Assembly: GCF_963678975.1 (NCBI RefSeq)
Contig: NC_089274.1
Coordinates: 19,927,133 to 19,991,132, forward strand
Direction: 5' to 3'
Length of the DNA stretch: 64,000 bases
DNA from: Dysidea avara
Taxonomy: Eukaryota; Porifera; Demospongiae; Dictyoceratida; Dysideidae
Position numbers and translations under genes: made by a program. The notes beneath the pieces are model-generated. The model saw nothing but the letters and a program-made list of their open reading frames with translations, ran no database searches and was not told the DNA's origin. Below are positions 37,965 through 48,672 of the stretch, one piece after another. Every line of letters begins with the position of its first letter. Position 1 is the stretch's first letter.

Positions 37965-38850
37965 CATCAACCACAAAAGGGTTCAATATTTTGAGTTGCA
38001 AATCAAGCAGTATATAGTTGTCACAGTACGATAGTACTGTATAGTAGGGACCACAAAGGAGTAGGTGTGACCCACAAAATAACATCACCCAAAAACCAGC
38101 CTCAATTTTCCCTGACAACAATGAGACAGTATTGGTTAGGTAAAACTAAGCCCAAAGCTTTCAGATTGACCCAAAACACTTTCAACAAGTTGCTATGGAT
38201 TTTTTTAAAAAGAATTATTCAATGGAATTTTCTGCTGACTGAGTAACTGACTAATGCCTTCAGACAAGTGTAACTTGATAACAGCTAAGGCTACGGGCTT
38301 GATTTTTTCACTGTTCGATGTCACTTCAGCTTGAGAGGTGCCTTTTGGCATACCGCAGTACGTACAATACATTCTTCATGGACTTACCAGTGTCCTCCTT
38401 TGTGTCCCATCCATTGATGGCGACGACATTTGATATAGCTGGGGCGCATGGCACCATTTCAGATTCAGATTCACCAGTCATAATAATTATTTATGAAAAA
38501 AGTTAACAAACAAGTACACAGAAAAATTTGAAATTTTCAACTAGAGTTGGGACCATAGCACATTGATAAAAAGTACCGAAACAAGCTGGAATAGTGCACG
38601 ATGTTAAATCACAGTAAAATAAGAAGTGTTACATCCCTACTGTGCTCAAGATACCATAATGGAAATGCACTTACTGTGATTTAATATCGTGCACTACTCC
38701 AGCTTGTTTTGGTACTTATTATCGATGTGCTATGGTCCCTACTCTAGTTGAAAATTCCAAAATTTTCTGTGTACTAGCTGGTGGTGTGTATTCTTAGTGG
38801 GATAGCCAGTTGTTATACCACAGTAACCCATTTATGGTTTATTTACTGTT
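37965..38850 (-). pseudogene. Interrupted fragment of cysteine-rich module near ANK-2
   Basis: 37975-38030 (GTTCAATATTTTGAGTTGCA) matches the block beyond the stop codon of the 53-kb module. 38785-38850 matches its first exon (minus strand GGTTACTGTGGTATA ... TATCCCACTAAGAATACACA). The second exon and intron are missing, and a foldback element (38514-38774) lies between. It is a broken copy, head to head with ANK-2 about 2.1 kb away. Confidence 0.45.
38514..38774. mobile_element. Foldback MITE, 261 bp
   Basis: GTACACAGAAAAATTTGAAA at the start is mirrored by TTCCAAAATTTTCTGTGTAC at the end. The arms are about 115 bp each around a short spacer. No target duplication beyond the palindromic ends could be assigned. 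Confidence 0.8.
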
Positions 38851-39579
38851 TCCTTTCAGTTACATTAAACTATACATGGCCAGCTAAATTCTTAATGCAC
38901 TAGCAAACTTTAAGTCTCTACATGTCCTACCGAGACATGTCCTACCGAGTGTAATTTAACAGTAGCTATGTGTAAGGCCTAGGGTGTAATTATGCCATTT
39001 ATGGGTTGAATATTTGGCCAGAGGAACTAGTGTTAGCAAGCTAAGGCCAACATAATAAGGTTCCTTGTTTCCTGTCACCTTGAGAGCAATCAGGCAGTGG
39101 GGGCAGGGGGGTTATTATTATTACTAACTAAAATTTCATTATTTAGTGAGCCTTTAAAATGACAATACACTGAATTAGTTTCAAGCAACAGGATAGATGT
39201 TTCAAAGGATTGTAAGCTTTTCATGAGTGCAACAAAGTACTTTCCAAGAAATTTAGTAACAAAATAACACTGTTAGAGGAGTTTGAATGCCTCCCAGGAA
39301 ATAAATTATGGGTATGATTGCTGTAGTAGGACAGCTGAGTGTTATAATAGAGTTGCTGACTGCTCTATTTTAGAGTACTGTATCTCAATCTTGAGCACAG
39401 AAATAATTCGCCATATTTCTAAATAATTTTAACCAACTATGATGCGGTAGGCAAAGTGGCACGTGGGTGGGTGATGGGAAACAAGGAATTAACAAATGTT
39501 GTCGATACTGTGATAGCTACATGGCTTCCCTACTGAATTAAAAGTTCACTAGTTCACTGAATTAAAAGTTACAACGTTC

Positions 39580-40625
39580 ACTTTTTGCCCTGCCAACTAG
39601 ATTTGGAGGCTTGGGCATTGTTGCTCCTGATTCTTTGTCACCTGCTGAATTCTCAGCCTCACTGTATGTTACAGTACCATTACGACTGCACATCCTGTCA
39701 CAGAATTTCAACTATGGAGCAGATATTAGATGTAGTCAGCTTTCACAAAAGATAGAAATCAAGGAATCTAAGATGCTGAATTTGTCCACACTTTCAAAGG
39801 AGCTGCTCCCTCAGCTTACAACTAGGCTTCAGATGGCTGTTGGTTTGGCACAAGAAAAGGGTGCCTCTAGCTGGCTAACAGCTTTACCTGTGCAGGAACA
39901 TGGCTTTTCTCTACATAAGACAGCTTTTCCTGTGCAGGAACATGGCTTTTCTCTACATAAGACAGCTTTTCGAGATGCTCTTGCATTGCGGTATGGTTGG
40001 CTGCCCACCCGAACACTATCTCACTGTGCATGTTGCTATGCATGCTCTGTTGATCATGCATTGTCATGTCTGAAGGGTGGGTTTCCCTCAATACAACACA
40101 ATGAGGTGAGGGATCTAACTGCTGAGCTTTTAACTGAGGTGTGTCATGATGTAGAGGTTGAACCTCATTTGCAGCCACTGGATGATGAGACTTTTAAATA
40201 TAAGACAGCTAATGTTGAGGATGGAGCACGTTTGGATATTTCAATGAATGGTTTTTAGGGCGGCCATTTTGAGAAGTGCTACACAGATATCAGAGTTTAA
40301 ATCTGAACTTCCAACAGAGGATCCAATACTGATTCACTCAAGTTACAGGAAGCATGAATCTTTGAAGAAGAGAGCTTATGAGTCATGACTCCGAGAAGTG
40401 GAACACAGTACATTTACCCCATTGGTGTTTTCTGCTACAGGAGGAATGGGTCATAAAGCCACTGTATTTTACAAGAAATTGGCTAATTTACTTTCGGAAA
40501 AAACCATATGCAGCTGTCTTGGGATGGATTAGCTAGATGCTGTTTATCTTTTTGTCTCCTTCACTCTGCAATCCAGTGTATTAGAGGAGTGAGATCCTCA
40601 CAGGGTCACTTTGTATTAAAAGTGC
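39580..40625 (+). pseudogene. RT-type mobile-element ORF, C-terminal domain, broken
   Basis: An open stretch from about 39580 to 40255 encodes LPTRFGGLGIVAPDSLSPAE, GASSWLTALP, EHGFSLHKTAFRDALALRYG, a Cys/His cluster (H..C.CC..C..DHALSC) and TANVEDGARLDI. From memory these are hallmarks of the region downstream of the reverse transcriptase in invertebrate mobile elements. The Cys/His cluster followed by HNEVRD and R.D residues suggests a restriction-like endonuclease fold; that reading is inference. TAG at 40256 stands where the 31-kb relic has TGG (GFWG). Further stops and a frameshift follow, including TGA at 40387 at a probable former CGA, although TFTPLVFSATGGMGHKA is still readable to about 40480. 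A 42-bp in-frame duplication (39887-39928, 39929-39970) repeats PVQEHGFSLHKTAF. No RT core is present, so it is non-functional. Confidence 0.7.
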
Positions 40626-40870
40626 GTTCCAGTGGACTTATTTCATTCGGAGACTCTGTTTTGTAATTGATTTTAAAATTTATGTCTAGCTTACGTATGT
40701 ATGTAAAGTGAGGTGCTGCATAGGGAGGAAGAAGCTACTCAGGCAGGGGGCTTCACTTCACACTTTGGCCACAAACGAGAGTTATTAAATGTAAACAGGA
40801 GCTTAGATATATAGCGCCGATTATGAGCTCCTTGATGTAAATACTAACAGTGCGTGTGAAGAACAAGTGG

Positions 40871-40943
40871 GCGTCACATTATCAATCAGCTGCCGGAATG
40901 GCTTCGTTCCGATCGAGGTTCCGGTACTCGAACTATATAAAAG
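40871..40943 (+). promoter_or_regulatory. ANK-2 promoter elements
   Basis: GCGTCACA (40871, a TGACGC half site), TTCCGGTA (40919-40926) and TATATAAAAG (40934-40943). The start codon is 46 bp after the TATA box. The upstream extension of the open frame to 40867 runs through these elements and is not coding. Confidence 0.55.
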
Positions 40944-40989
40944 TCGAGTAAATTATAGCTGCACCGTACATAAACGAATAAAAGAAGTA

Positions 40990-41904
40990 ATGGAAATTGC
41001 GTTAAAAAGAAACGACTACTCCAGTGGACTACTGAGTGAAACGCTTAAAGCTTTGACATCTTTGAACGTGAAGAATGTTAAGGCTAGACCTCGGACTAAA
41101 CGAAGGGTAACTTTCCCGGTCAACGTCATGTTGCAACAAGCCATCACTGATGGAGACAAAGAAGAAATTAAGAAACTAATCACCAAACACGGCAAGAGTG
41201 TCTTGGATCTTAAAGACCCGACTGGAATGCCACTACTGCACCGTACCATCTTTGAAGATCAATTTGAGTGTTTTGAGCTGATGGTAAATGAGGGTGCAGA
41301 TTTGCTTACAGCAGACGAGGAAGGATGGAACGCGTTACACGTAGCTGTCTCGTTTGAAAACATAGATGCAGTTGAGATGCTACTCCAACACAAGCCAGAA
41401 CTGGTCAACACTCGCACCATGGACAATTTTAGACCGATCAATGTTTGCAAGTCAAACTGTGAACTTTGTGCTTACCTTCTCCAAGCAGAGGTGACATATC
41501 TGAAAACCAGATCAGTTACACACTGGGATAGTGCCAACTGCAAACGAGAAGAACTAGAACTATTGAACATTGTAATGAGAGTGAATGAAGAGGACAAGAG
41601 GAGCACTAGACAAATACAACAAAGTGCCTTACACCTGTCAGCAGCTAAGAACTACCTTGGACTGGCTTACTACATGTTGGAGAACCAGTTAGTAACAGTA
41701 GACTGTGATGATTATGAACATTGGACAGCACTTCACTTAGCTGCTCTACATTCCAGCATGGATGTGTTGGTACTACTCATCCAATATGGTGCTAATGTAG
41801 AGAAATTGACCAGTTGTTACAAGAGCCCAGTTGATCTGGCTGATGATGAACTGACCTTAGAGTTCTTGAGACGAGGCTCTGAATATATTGAACAAGCTAT
41901 CTAA
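40990..41904 (+). CDS. ANK-2: MYPT-like ankyrin protein, putative PP1 regulatory subunit
   Basis: 304 codons, no introns. The frame is open from 40867, but I chose ATG 40990 because the TATA box and TTCCGGTA lie downstream of 40867 and because MEIALKRNDYSSGLLSETLK aligns with the N terminus of ANK-3. The RVTF motif is at residues 39-42. ANK-2 has four or five extra residues just before it (KARPRTKRRVTF), a more basic flank, which is common before PP1-docking motifs. Ankyrin layout is as in ANK-1, with the charged linker EEDKRSTRQIQQ and the final repeat pair intact. It ends EYIEQAI. No C-terminal effector region exists, unlike full-length MYPT1. No frameshift is seen and the core residues (GW.ALH, WTALHLAALHSS) are kept, so it is probably functional. 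Confidence 0.85.
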   Translation: MEIALKRNDYSSGLLSETLKALTSLNVKNVKARPRTKRRVTFPVNVMLQQAITDGDKEEIKKLITKHGKSVLDLKDPTGMPLLHRTIFEDQFECFELMVNEGADLLTADEEGWNALHVAVSFENIDAVEMLLQHKPELVNTRTMDNFRPINVCKSNCELCAYLLQAEVTYLKTRSVTHWDSANCKREELELLNIVMRVNEEDKRSTRQIQQSALHLSAAKNYLGLAYYMLENQLVTVDCDDYEHWTALHLAALHSSMDVLVLLIQYGANVEKLTSCYKSPVDLADDELTLEFLRRGSEYIEQAI

Positions 41905-42060
41905 TTAATGTAATATATAGGTACGGGTTTGGGTTTTGTTTATTTAATGTAAACTTTTAAACATCATTTTCGCTGTCGTCTATTTACTATTGTAATTTGT
42001 ATTTGGTGAGTTTTATGTTGTGTACTGAAAATCAATACAAATAACATTTATCATCACACC
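41905..42060 (+). other. ANK-2 3' flank, probable 3' UTR
   Basis: AACATCATTTTCGCTGTCG and AATCAATACAAATAACATTT correspond to words in the ANK-3 and ANK-4 3' flanks. Similarity ends near 42060. Confidence 0.5.
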
Positions 42061-44519
42061 ACCACTAAATGATTTACTATAGTGCATGGGTTAGTAATGT
42101 GTGCATGGTAATCCATTCATGTTGAGTAGCTTGCATGTCATAAAGTGGAGAAGTCACTTGACTTCATAATCCATAATACCAAATTAATTATCTGTTTATT
42201 GCGAAAATCTGTACATGTGATAAATAGTTCCAGATCCATTAAAGACCTCTGCAAAAATGATATATTATACCCTGCATGTCATTCCACATAAAATGTTCAG
42301 CTATAAGGTATAGCTACCTCTATAACACTTAGTATAATTATATATGTATGGACTGGTGAGTTGTGCATGGACTTGGTGATGTGCTAAATCTGCATGAGAT
42401 TCCACCATGATGCAAGTGTTAATTAAGAATGGTTATGCAGAAATGCCAGTATACACATACACATATCAATGTGAAATTGGTTTGTAAAGTGATTTTCTCT
42501 ACAGTTCAAATGTCTGTGCTTTTTTAGTGGTTCAAAATATTTGGATTCACTTTATCATGTATGGATATACTTGCTCTATATCTCTATACATATTGTATAA
42601 GGAACTACTGTTAATATGTGTGCAGATTCAGTGGTAGATTTCACTTGTCTTAGATTTCACTTGTCTTCCTCATGTGGTTATACAATCTGTTAACTGACCA
42701 CAATATATAATATATAGCTATATTTTCACTATCACATGTACATGCTTATAATGCACATTGCAAGCAGTATATATATCCAACATAACATTTTATTTCAGCC
42801 ATAGACCAAGTTTTTAACTTATATCATGTATACATGCATGTGTATTTCATGTGCATGAGCTGCAATTGTATGTATAGTTATCCTGGACAACAAGTCAGTG
42901 TCTAAATAAACTATGACTCAAAGATACTACGCGTTTGCATTAATGGTTGCCAGCTTCATTAAAACTATAGGGACATGTATAGGCATCCTCCTTTTTCGGG
43001 TATCTACAAAAAAAATGCAGTAGAGCAGTCAATAACTCTAATAGTACAGTCATTGCTCATCAAAATCACCATTAATTGAAACTGATCTATGCATGCACTC
43101 CAAAGCATATATCTATCACAATAATGTTATTATTTAAATTATCTCCTAGCTCTTATTCCGAAATAAAATATGGTTACAATTTTTTGCCGGACTAAAATTT
43201 ATATTTAATATGCATCTAAATGTTTAATTTGAAGCTAAAATTAGAGTAACTTGATCTTAAAAGTGGATGGGGACCAGGTAAGTTCCAAAATAAAAGTGGA
43301 GGGGCCTTAGCCATCTTGTTGCTACACCTATATGTATTTTGTGTTGTACGATAGGAAATTTTGAGAGAATGAAAAAGGTTGACAAATCCACACTTCATCA
43401 GCTTTGACAAATTAAATGTTGATGAAACTCAAGAAATCATATAGATATCAACACTTGCTAAAAGCACTTATACATTAAAAGTTGACAAATTTGGCTGATT
43501 CTTGTTACTTTTTCTTTTGTCTACTAATTTCCTGTCATACAGTATTGACAAGGTGTGATCACAGTTTACTATAAGAGTATTAATAATAAAAAACTGCAAA
43601 AGGGGCGTTCAACTATATAACTATTACTGTCACAATTTGTCCATAAGTTACTGGAATGAGGTGGGAACATAAATTATATATTTATGTTGTTATTGTGAAA
43701 AGTGGGTTGTCAGAGGAAAACCACAGAAGAAAGAACACATGTTTTCTTTTGCTGGGGTAAATGCAAATGGACTGCATGTCTCATGACATGTACAAGAACA
43801 GCACATTTCATAGACATGTGACAGTAATTTACAAGAGACACTAATTTTGTCATAATATCTTCTCTGATGCTATAAAAATAATATATCTTGAGTTTATCCT
43901 ATATAGCATGTTCTAGTGTTTCTCATTCTAACACAGTACATGATAGCAGTGTTTAAGTGACATACTGAGCTCAGCTCCATATAGCGACCATTATGTCACT
44001 GGTACTGTTAATCATGTTTGGTGCTGCTGTTTTATATAAATACCATTCTAAAGCCATAAACTAGCTAATGTAATTAAACTTTGTGAACCCATCAGCTGTA
44101 ATAAAACCCATTACATTTAAATGGCTTGTTTATTTATTGCATTATATTTATTTTAAATATGTAGCTCTAACAGCAAGAGTATATTATGGGGAGGCCCATT
44201 ATATAGTCTTGCTAACAGGAATAACTTAAACCCTAACCCATGCACCAAGCAGAGGATATGTCATTGTTTACTAAGGATCGTATCTAGTAAACAAAGATAA
44301 TAATTGGCCAGAACAAACCTGTAAGTTATTATACGGAAAATATAGAAAATATTTATATAACTAACTTTGATCTGCAATTAGTGGTGTCTGAACTAGTTGA
44401 CACATGCTATATATGCATGAGTACAGTTTTGCTCTGACACACTCTTAACCAACCAATGGTCTACAGAAACAATGAAAGTAGACGTGTCAGCACAGTGTGA
44501 TCACTACCATCATATGTAC
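42061..44519. other. Unannotated AT-rich stretch
   Basis: No gene recognised. A minus-strand CTCTATTAGAG doublet lies at 43021-43055. 43905-43960 resembles 16575-16640 and 34120-34170. A short hydrophobic Met-initiated run near 43993 could be a signal peptide, but nothing supports it further. Confidence 0.35.
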
Positions 44520-44573
44520 CTGTGACTCCAGATCTGGACAAGCATCAATCCCTAATAGTGAACATCCTCTAGC
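44520..44573 (-). other. Candidate 54-bp exon, copy 3
   Basis: On the minus strand CATTCTTGTTAG precedes it and GTACATATG follows. It encodes the same 18 residues as copy 2 (ARGCSLLGIDACPDLESQ) despite two silent or alternative-frame changes. Confidence 0.45.
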
Positions 44574-45228
44574 CTAACAAGAATGTGACAAACAGTAATG
44601 GTGACATGTGTTATAATATATGTATATATCTTGACTAATAATTGGCCAAAATGCTTTTAGCACTGACAAAGGATGAACACTTTACAGCATACACCCTTTC
44701 ACCAGCGTGGCTATTCTATAGAAACATCCAGTATACCAGTGCCCCAGAGTGCATTGTCTTTCTTATCCACAAGTTGAAACAAACCCACAATGCATGTGTA
44801 CTCGTCAAATGCAAAATGATTATCAACTGCTATAAGAGGCTCTCAAGCAATCTGTGCATACAATGACATCATTAATTCTAATAAGCTTATACTTTATAAA
44901 CTGCATGTGTATGTGCACTAAGGTTCTACTAACACCTCTCATTAATCATTACGACAGCGGCCTCAAGTAATGATCCATACAAGTGAGACTATAATAGGAA
45001 TAATAGTGCATTAATAAGAACACTAGCGCATGTGCAGTAGCATGTGGTGACAGCTGCTTGATGAGTGACCATCAAGTGTTACCCTCCTCTCCCATCCCCT
45101 ACTAGTTACACTCCACCTCACCTCCATACCAATAACATGGCTGCAATACCTTGTTCGCAGATATTGATATCTGCTGCTAGTGACATATCTGCTGCAAAGT
45201 ATAATGCAGTCAATATGTAATAGTTATA

Positions 45229-45316
45229 CCATGGCTGCGAGGGATTTTGCTGATATATACACCCAAAGCCCGAGGGCTGCGGGTGTATATGTCAGCAAAA
45301 TCCCAAGCAGCCATGG
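45229..45316. repeat. 88-bp hairpin of repeat E
   Basis: CCATGGCTGC...GGGATTTTGCTGATATATAC on the left is mirrored by GTATATGTCAGCAAAATCCC...GCAGCCATGG on the right, around an AAAGCCCGAGGGCT centre. A small AAGTGATATATATCACTT palindrome follows. Confidence 0.85.
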
Positions 45317-45689
45317 TACAAGTGATATATATCACTTGGGGCGTACTCACCTAATAGGTGAAAGAACTACCGAGAACTCATCCCATTTGTTTTATACAGT
45401 AGCATCTGAAGATCGATTGTGGTTTTAATAGCATGGGCTAATAGCCATCAAAACGTTGTCTATACATTAAAACGTCATTAATACGTTACTATGCTTCAAC
45501 ATGCAATGTTAGAAAACTTGCGATTGTGGGATGGAGTTTATATTGTTATCATTTTTGTACTAAGTTAAGCCAACTAACTTCGCTATTGGGACAGTAAGTA
45601 AGTTATTATATTAAGTTAAGTACTTAGAACTGTAAGTTACTAACCTATTTCAACGTAGCAATAGTAGCTTTGCTGTTCCATGGTCTGTT

Positions 45690-45991
45690 CAAAGGCTGAT
45701 GCGCGGTGGGTAGAAATACGCATCCACAATCACCCAAACAATTATTTTGTGCCTTCATTATCCTTAACCAACTACTCTATCTTAGCCTATGTACTAAGCT
45801 TAGCAACCTCTACAAAACCGAGTCCCACAATACAAAGCTCTATGTCGCTCAATATAACGAGTCAAAGCGCATCGATTCTTTGAACTGGCTGGGTATCAAA
45901 GTCATTGGCAAACTGCTTTCCCATGATATTGCCCGGGCAATATGCGAGTTAAACACCGAGCGGCGCCTTTGAACGCCCACGCTAAAGTGGT
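45690..45991 (+). repeat. Dispersed repeat E, CpG-rich copy
   Basis: It runs from GATGCGCGGTGGGTAGAAAT to GAACGCCCACGCTAAAGTGG. It aligns with 26050-26330 but keeps CG where that copy has TG or CA. The hairpin part is separated by about 370 bp of other sequence here, whereas the 26-kb copy is continuous. Confidence 0.7.
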
Positions 45992-46154
45992 ATATATCCA
46001 TATAATAATGTTTACCTGCTGTTGACATATATACTGGTGTACTGTACATATGGTTGATATGTACACTTACACAATCAATTTATACAGGCTTTACCTTAAT
46101 TCACTGTTTATAGTGCCAGCATACAGATAGGGCAAGCATACTGCTGTTATAACT

Positions 46155-46426
46155 ATCCACACAAAAACAGTCAAGCTGTGAAAAATGGTGCGGCCTTAAA
46201 AAGCCTGGGTGAAAAAAGTTGTGAAATCAAAGGTGGCAGCCAAGAAATGGCTGCAATGATGTTAATGCTAATAAATTTTAACAATGCACACAGCCATTAT
46301 TAAAATTTTTAGCATTAACATCATTGCAGCCATTTCTTGGCCGCCACCTTTGATTTCACAACTTTTTTCACCCAGGCTTTTTAAGGCCGCACCATTTTTT
46401 CACAGCTTGGCTGTTTTTGTGTGGAT
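46155..46426. repeat. Foldback hairpin element, copy 3 (complete)
   Basis: Arms of about 130 bp: ATCCACACAAAAACAG ... GGCAGCCAAGAAATGGCTGC and the reverse complement, around AACAATGCACACAGCCA. The tail after it (46427-46485) has the CCAGCCTATGGCTGACTTTG word seen after copies 1 and 2. Confidence 0.85.
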
Positions 46427-46556
46427 TTCACTCCTTTTTGTACTTTACAAGGCCCCAAAACCAGCCTATGGCTGACTTTGAGGTTTGTCTTTACTCACAT
46501 TTCTTCTTTTCTATGTAGATACAATGATGATTATTGAAGACAGACTTATAAATGTA

Positions 46557-47699
46557 TTTCATTGCAGGGGCGTAGCTAGCCAGAGGGTGATGGAGGGGCT
46601 GGCATGCCCCCACGAAACACTCAAAATCATTCATGATTGCAAAAAAAGGCTAATGACCCAATGGTGGGCTAGCCAACATACGGTGTTGTATTATTACAGC
46701 TTAAATAACTAGCTACATAACTATTCCAGTACTGACTGCTTCCAATCGAGGTAGCTATATTCGTCGAGCATCATCGCACGTGCCACAACTGTACTCCAAC
46801 AAATTCATCCACAGTCCGGTAGAGCTAATACTTTAGTGCAAATACAAGTTACTTTACGTTAGCCACAGCCTGTGCTGCAGTCCTAGCACACTGCTGACAG
46901 GATGACGTATTCACTCACTTCACTCGGCGAAATTCAAATGCCATGTATCGCACAAAATCCCACCTGTCTTGCTAGCAGAACTTGTAAGCTTGACTGATCC
47001 ACCTGACTGGCTGACAAAGTAAAAACAGACTGCACTGCCGTACGTACAAAGGTCCAGTGTGATCGACTCGATAAAATTTTCATTGCTTCGTTCTGCTACA
47101 ATGTGCCGCATCCGGGAACACGATCCATCCTTCATCGTTCCAACAATGCTTCCCCGGAAATGGGCCATGTTACTGGCCCTAGGGACTTCTAGTTGTCCCC
47201 CTTTCAGTTGTCCAGCACACTTGCTCCTAGGTGCTGGGGGTTGTAGGCAAGGGCAGTACATCCAGCCCGGGAAAAAAACTCGATAAAATAAACTTGGTAC
47301 ATCTATTTAGCTAACACTTTATCACCTCGTAGGCAGTAGGTTCGTAGCGTCATCTGGTCTTCTCATGCTTGGGTCTCCTTTGTCACTTGTGAGTTGTGAC
47401 TCCTGCCGCGGAGAAGCGGGTCACTCTTTTTAGATTCAAAAATGTTCTATCACGCGAGTAATCTAGGCTAAATATAGAAGTATGTCTCTAATATTTTCGT
47501 TCGATGGATTCACGAGCGAGTTGAATGTTGTGTGTGCGCATTCACTAGCAACCCCTAGTGATACCGCGTAGTAGTGTACATAATTTACAGTCATTTGCGT
47601 GTCAGTTTAATACTGGTAAACTTGTGACGAGATTTTTAAAAAAATCATTTAGTGATGGGGGGGCAAATGCCCCCCCTTAGCTACGCCTCTGTTTCATTG
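46557..47699. mobile_element. hAT-like non-autonomous transposon with perfect 8-bp TSD
   Basis: The element spans 46565-47691 (1127 bp), starts CAGGGGCGTAGCTAG and ends TTAGCTACGCCTCTG. Both sides carry TTTCATTG (46557-46564, 47692-47699). An 8-bp duplication with CAGxGGCG ends is diagnostic of the hAT superfamily. Next to the right end GGGGGGGCAAATGCCCCCCC forms a hairpin. The longest frames (113 codons on -, 75 on +) are not recognisable as transposase. GC content is higher in the middle. Confidence 0.85.
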
Positions 47700-47759
47700 C
47701 ATGATTTAATTCAATATTTGATAATATTATTGTAATACTCTAATAGAGTGCACATTTTT

Positions 47760-48672
47760 TTGAGGACTTCTAATAGAACATACATAGAATGTTCTAGAAC
47801 AGTCTAGAACTTCTATTGGTAGATCTATGAAATTACAAACGTTTGACTATAAGCAGATTTCAACTAGAAATTTCATTTATAAAGCAAAAATTAAGTGAGG
47901 TGATCAGTCAAGGTAGCAGTGGTTCAGTGGTTAAGGATGCAGGTGTTAGGTATGGAGGTCCCTGGTTCGAACTCTGGTAAGTTGTTTTTTTGACATTTTT
48001 TGCACACCTTTTTTACCCCGTGGTGACTGCTCTATTAGAGTATCTCGATCCCGCGATTTTACACTTGCTTAGTTTTTGCTTTATAACTTTGTCGCTGTAA
48101 CTCTATTGCTATTCAAACTATCAAAAGGCACTGCTACGATGATCAGCCTATCTACACACCAATTTTCAAGTTATTTCTATGCTTGGTTTACCCTGTAGCC
48201 GTGACAGAAGTTTGATCTGTTTTTACGTGAATAAACGTCCATAACTCCTTGAATACTACTCAGACTTACAACAAACTTGGTACGTGAATCCACTGTTATA
48301 CGTTCTTAATTTGTGCCAAAGATCGAGGCAATCAAGTTACACGTTTGCATTTATAGCAATTTTTGCAAAGTGTGCGAAAAGAAATCGAAGCCCCCGTAGC
48401 CCCCCGTACGGCATAAGAAGAAAAAAACGAAGAAATTAAAACGAAATTTTGGACGCTCATATCTCGCAAATGGCTGTTGCGAATTTAATCTAATTTGCTG
48501 TGTGGCGTACCCTACCTGGGGGACAGCTATAATGCAAAAATAGAGCGCTTTGGAGAAGAGGCCATGGAGCTATGCATGCGTGAAAAAGCTGTTTTCTTTC
48601 TTCCTGTAAATATACTCATGGTGTAGTCGCCGGCTTTCTTGGCCGCACGACACACTACCGTGTGTCTTGATG
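47760..48672 (+). repeat. Dispersed repeat body with tRNA-like segment, copy E
   Basis: GAATGTTCTAGAAC near 47790, tRNA-like block at 47911-47980, T-rich tract, CTCTATTAGAG motif at 48025-48050, then a body similar to copies A-C but with a single GTTTACCCTGTAG block. It ends CACACTACCGTGTGTCTTGA. It matches inverted copy D throughout. Confidence 0.8.
47911..47980 (+). other. tRNA-like segment inside copy E
   Basis: TGGTTCAGTGG (47919-47929) fits an A box and GGTTCGAACT (47963-47972) a B box. A perfect acceptor stem is not formed, so it is a tRNA-derived promoter rather than a tRNA gene. Confidence 0.65.

Noticed and set aside
40867..40989. N-terminal extension of ANK-2
   Set aside because: It overlaps the TATA box and TTCCGGTA, and no paralogue has it.
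43993..44070. Short hydrophobic ORF as a signal-peptide exon
   Set aside because: Only about 20 codons, no conserved border in the related segments at 16.6 and 34.1 kb, and the wrong strand relative to the nearest candidate exon.
46920..47286. hAT transposase fragment inside the 1.1-kb element
   Set aside because: The two frames show no BED/TTF zinc finger or dimerisation-domain residues that I can recognise.
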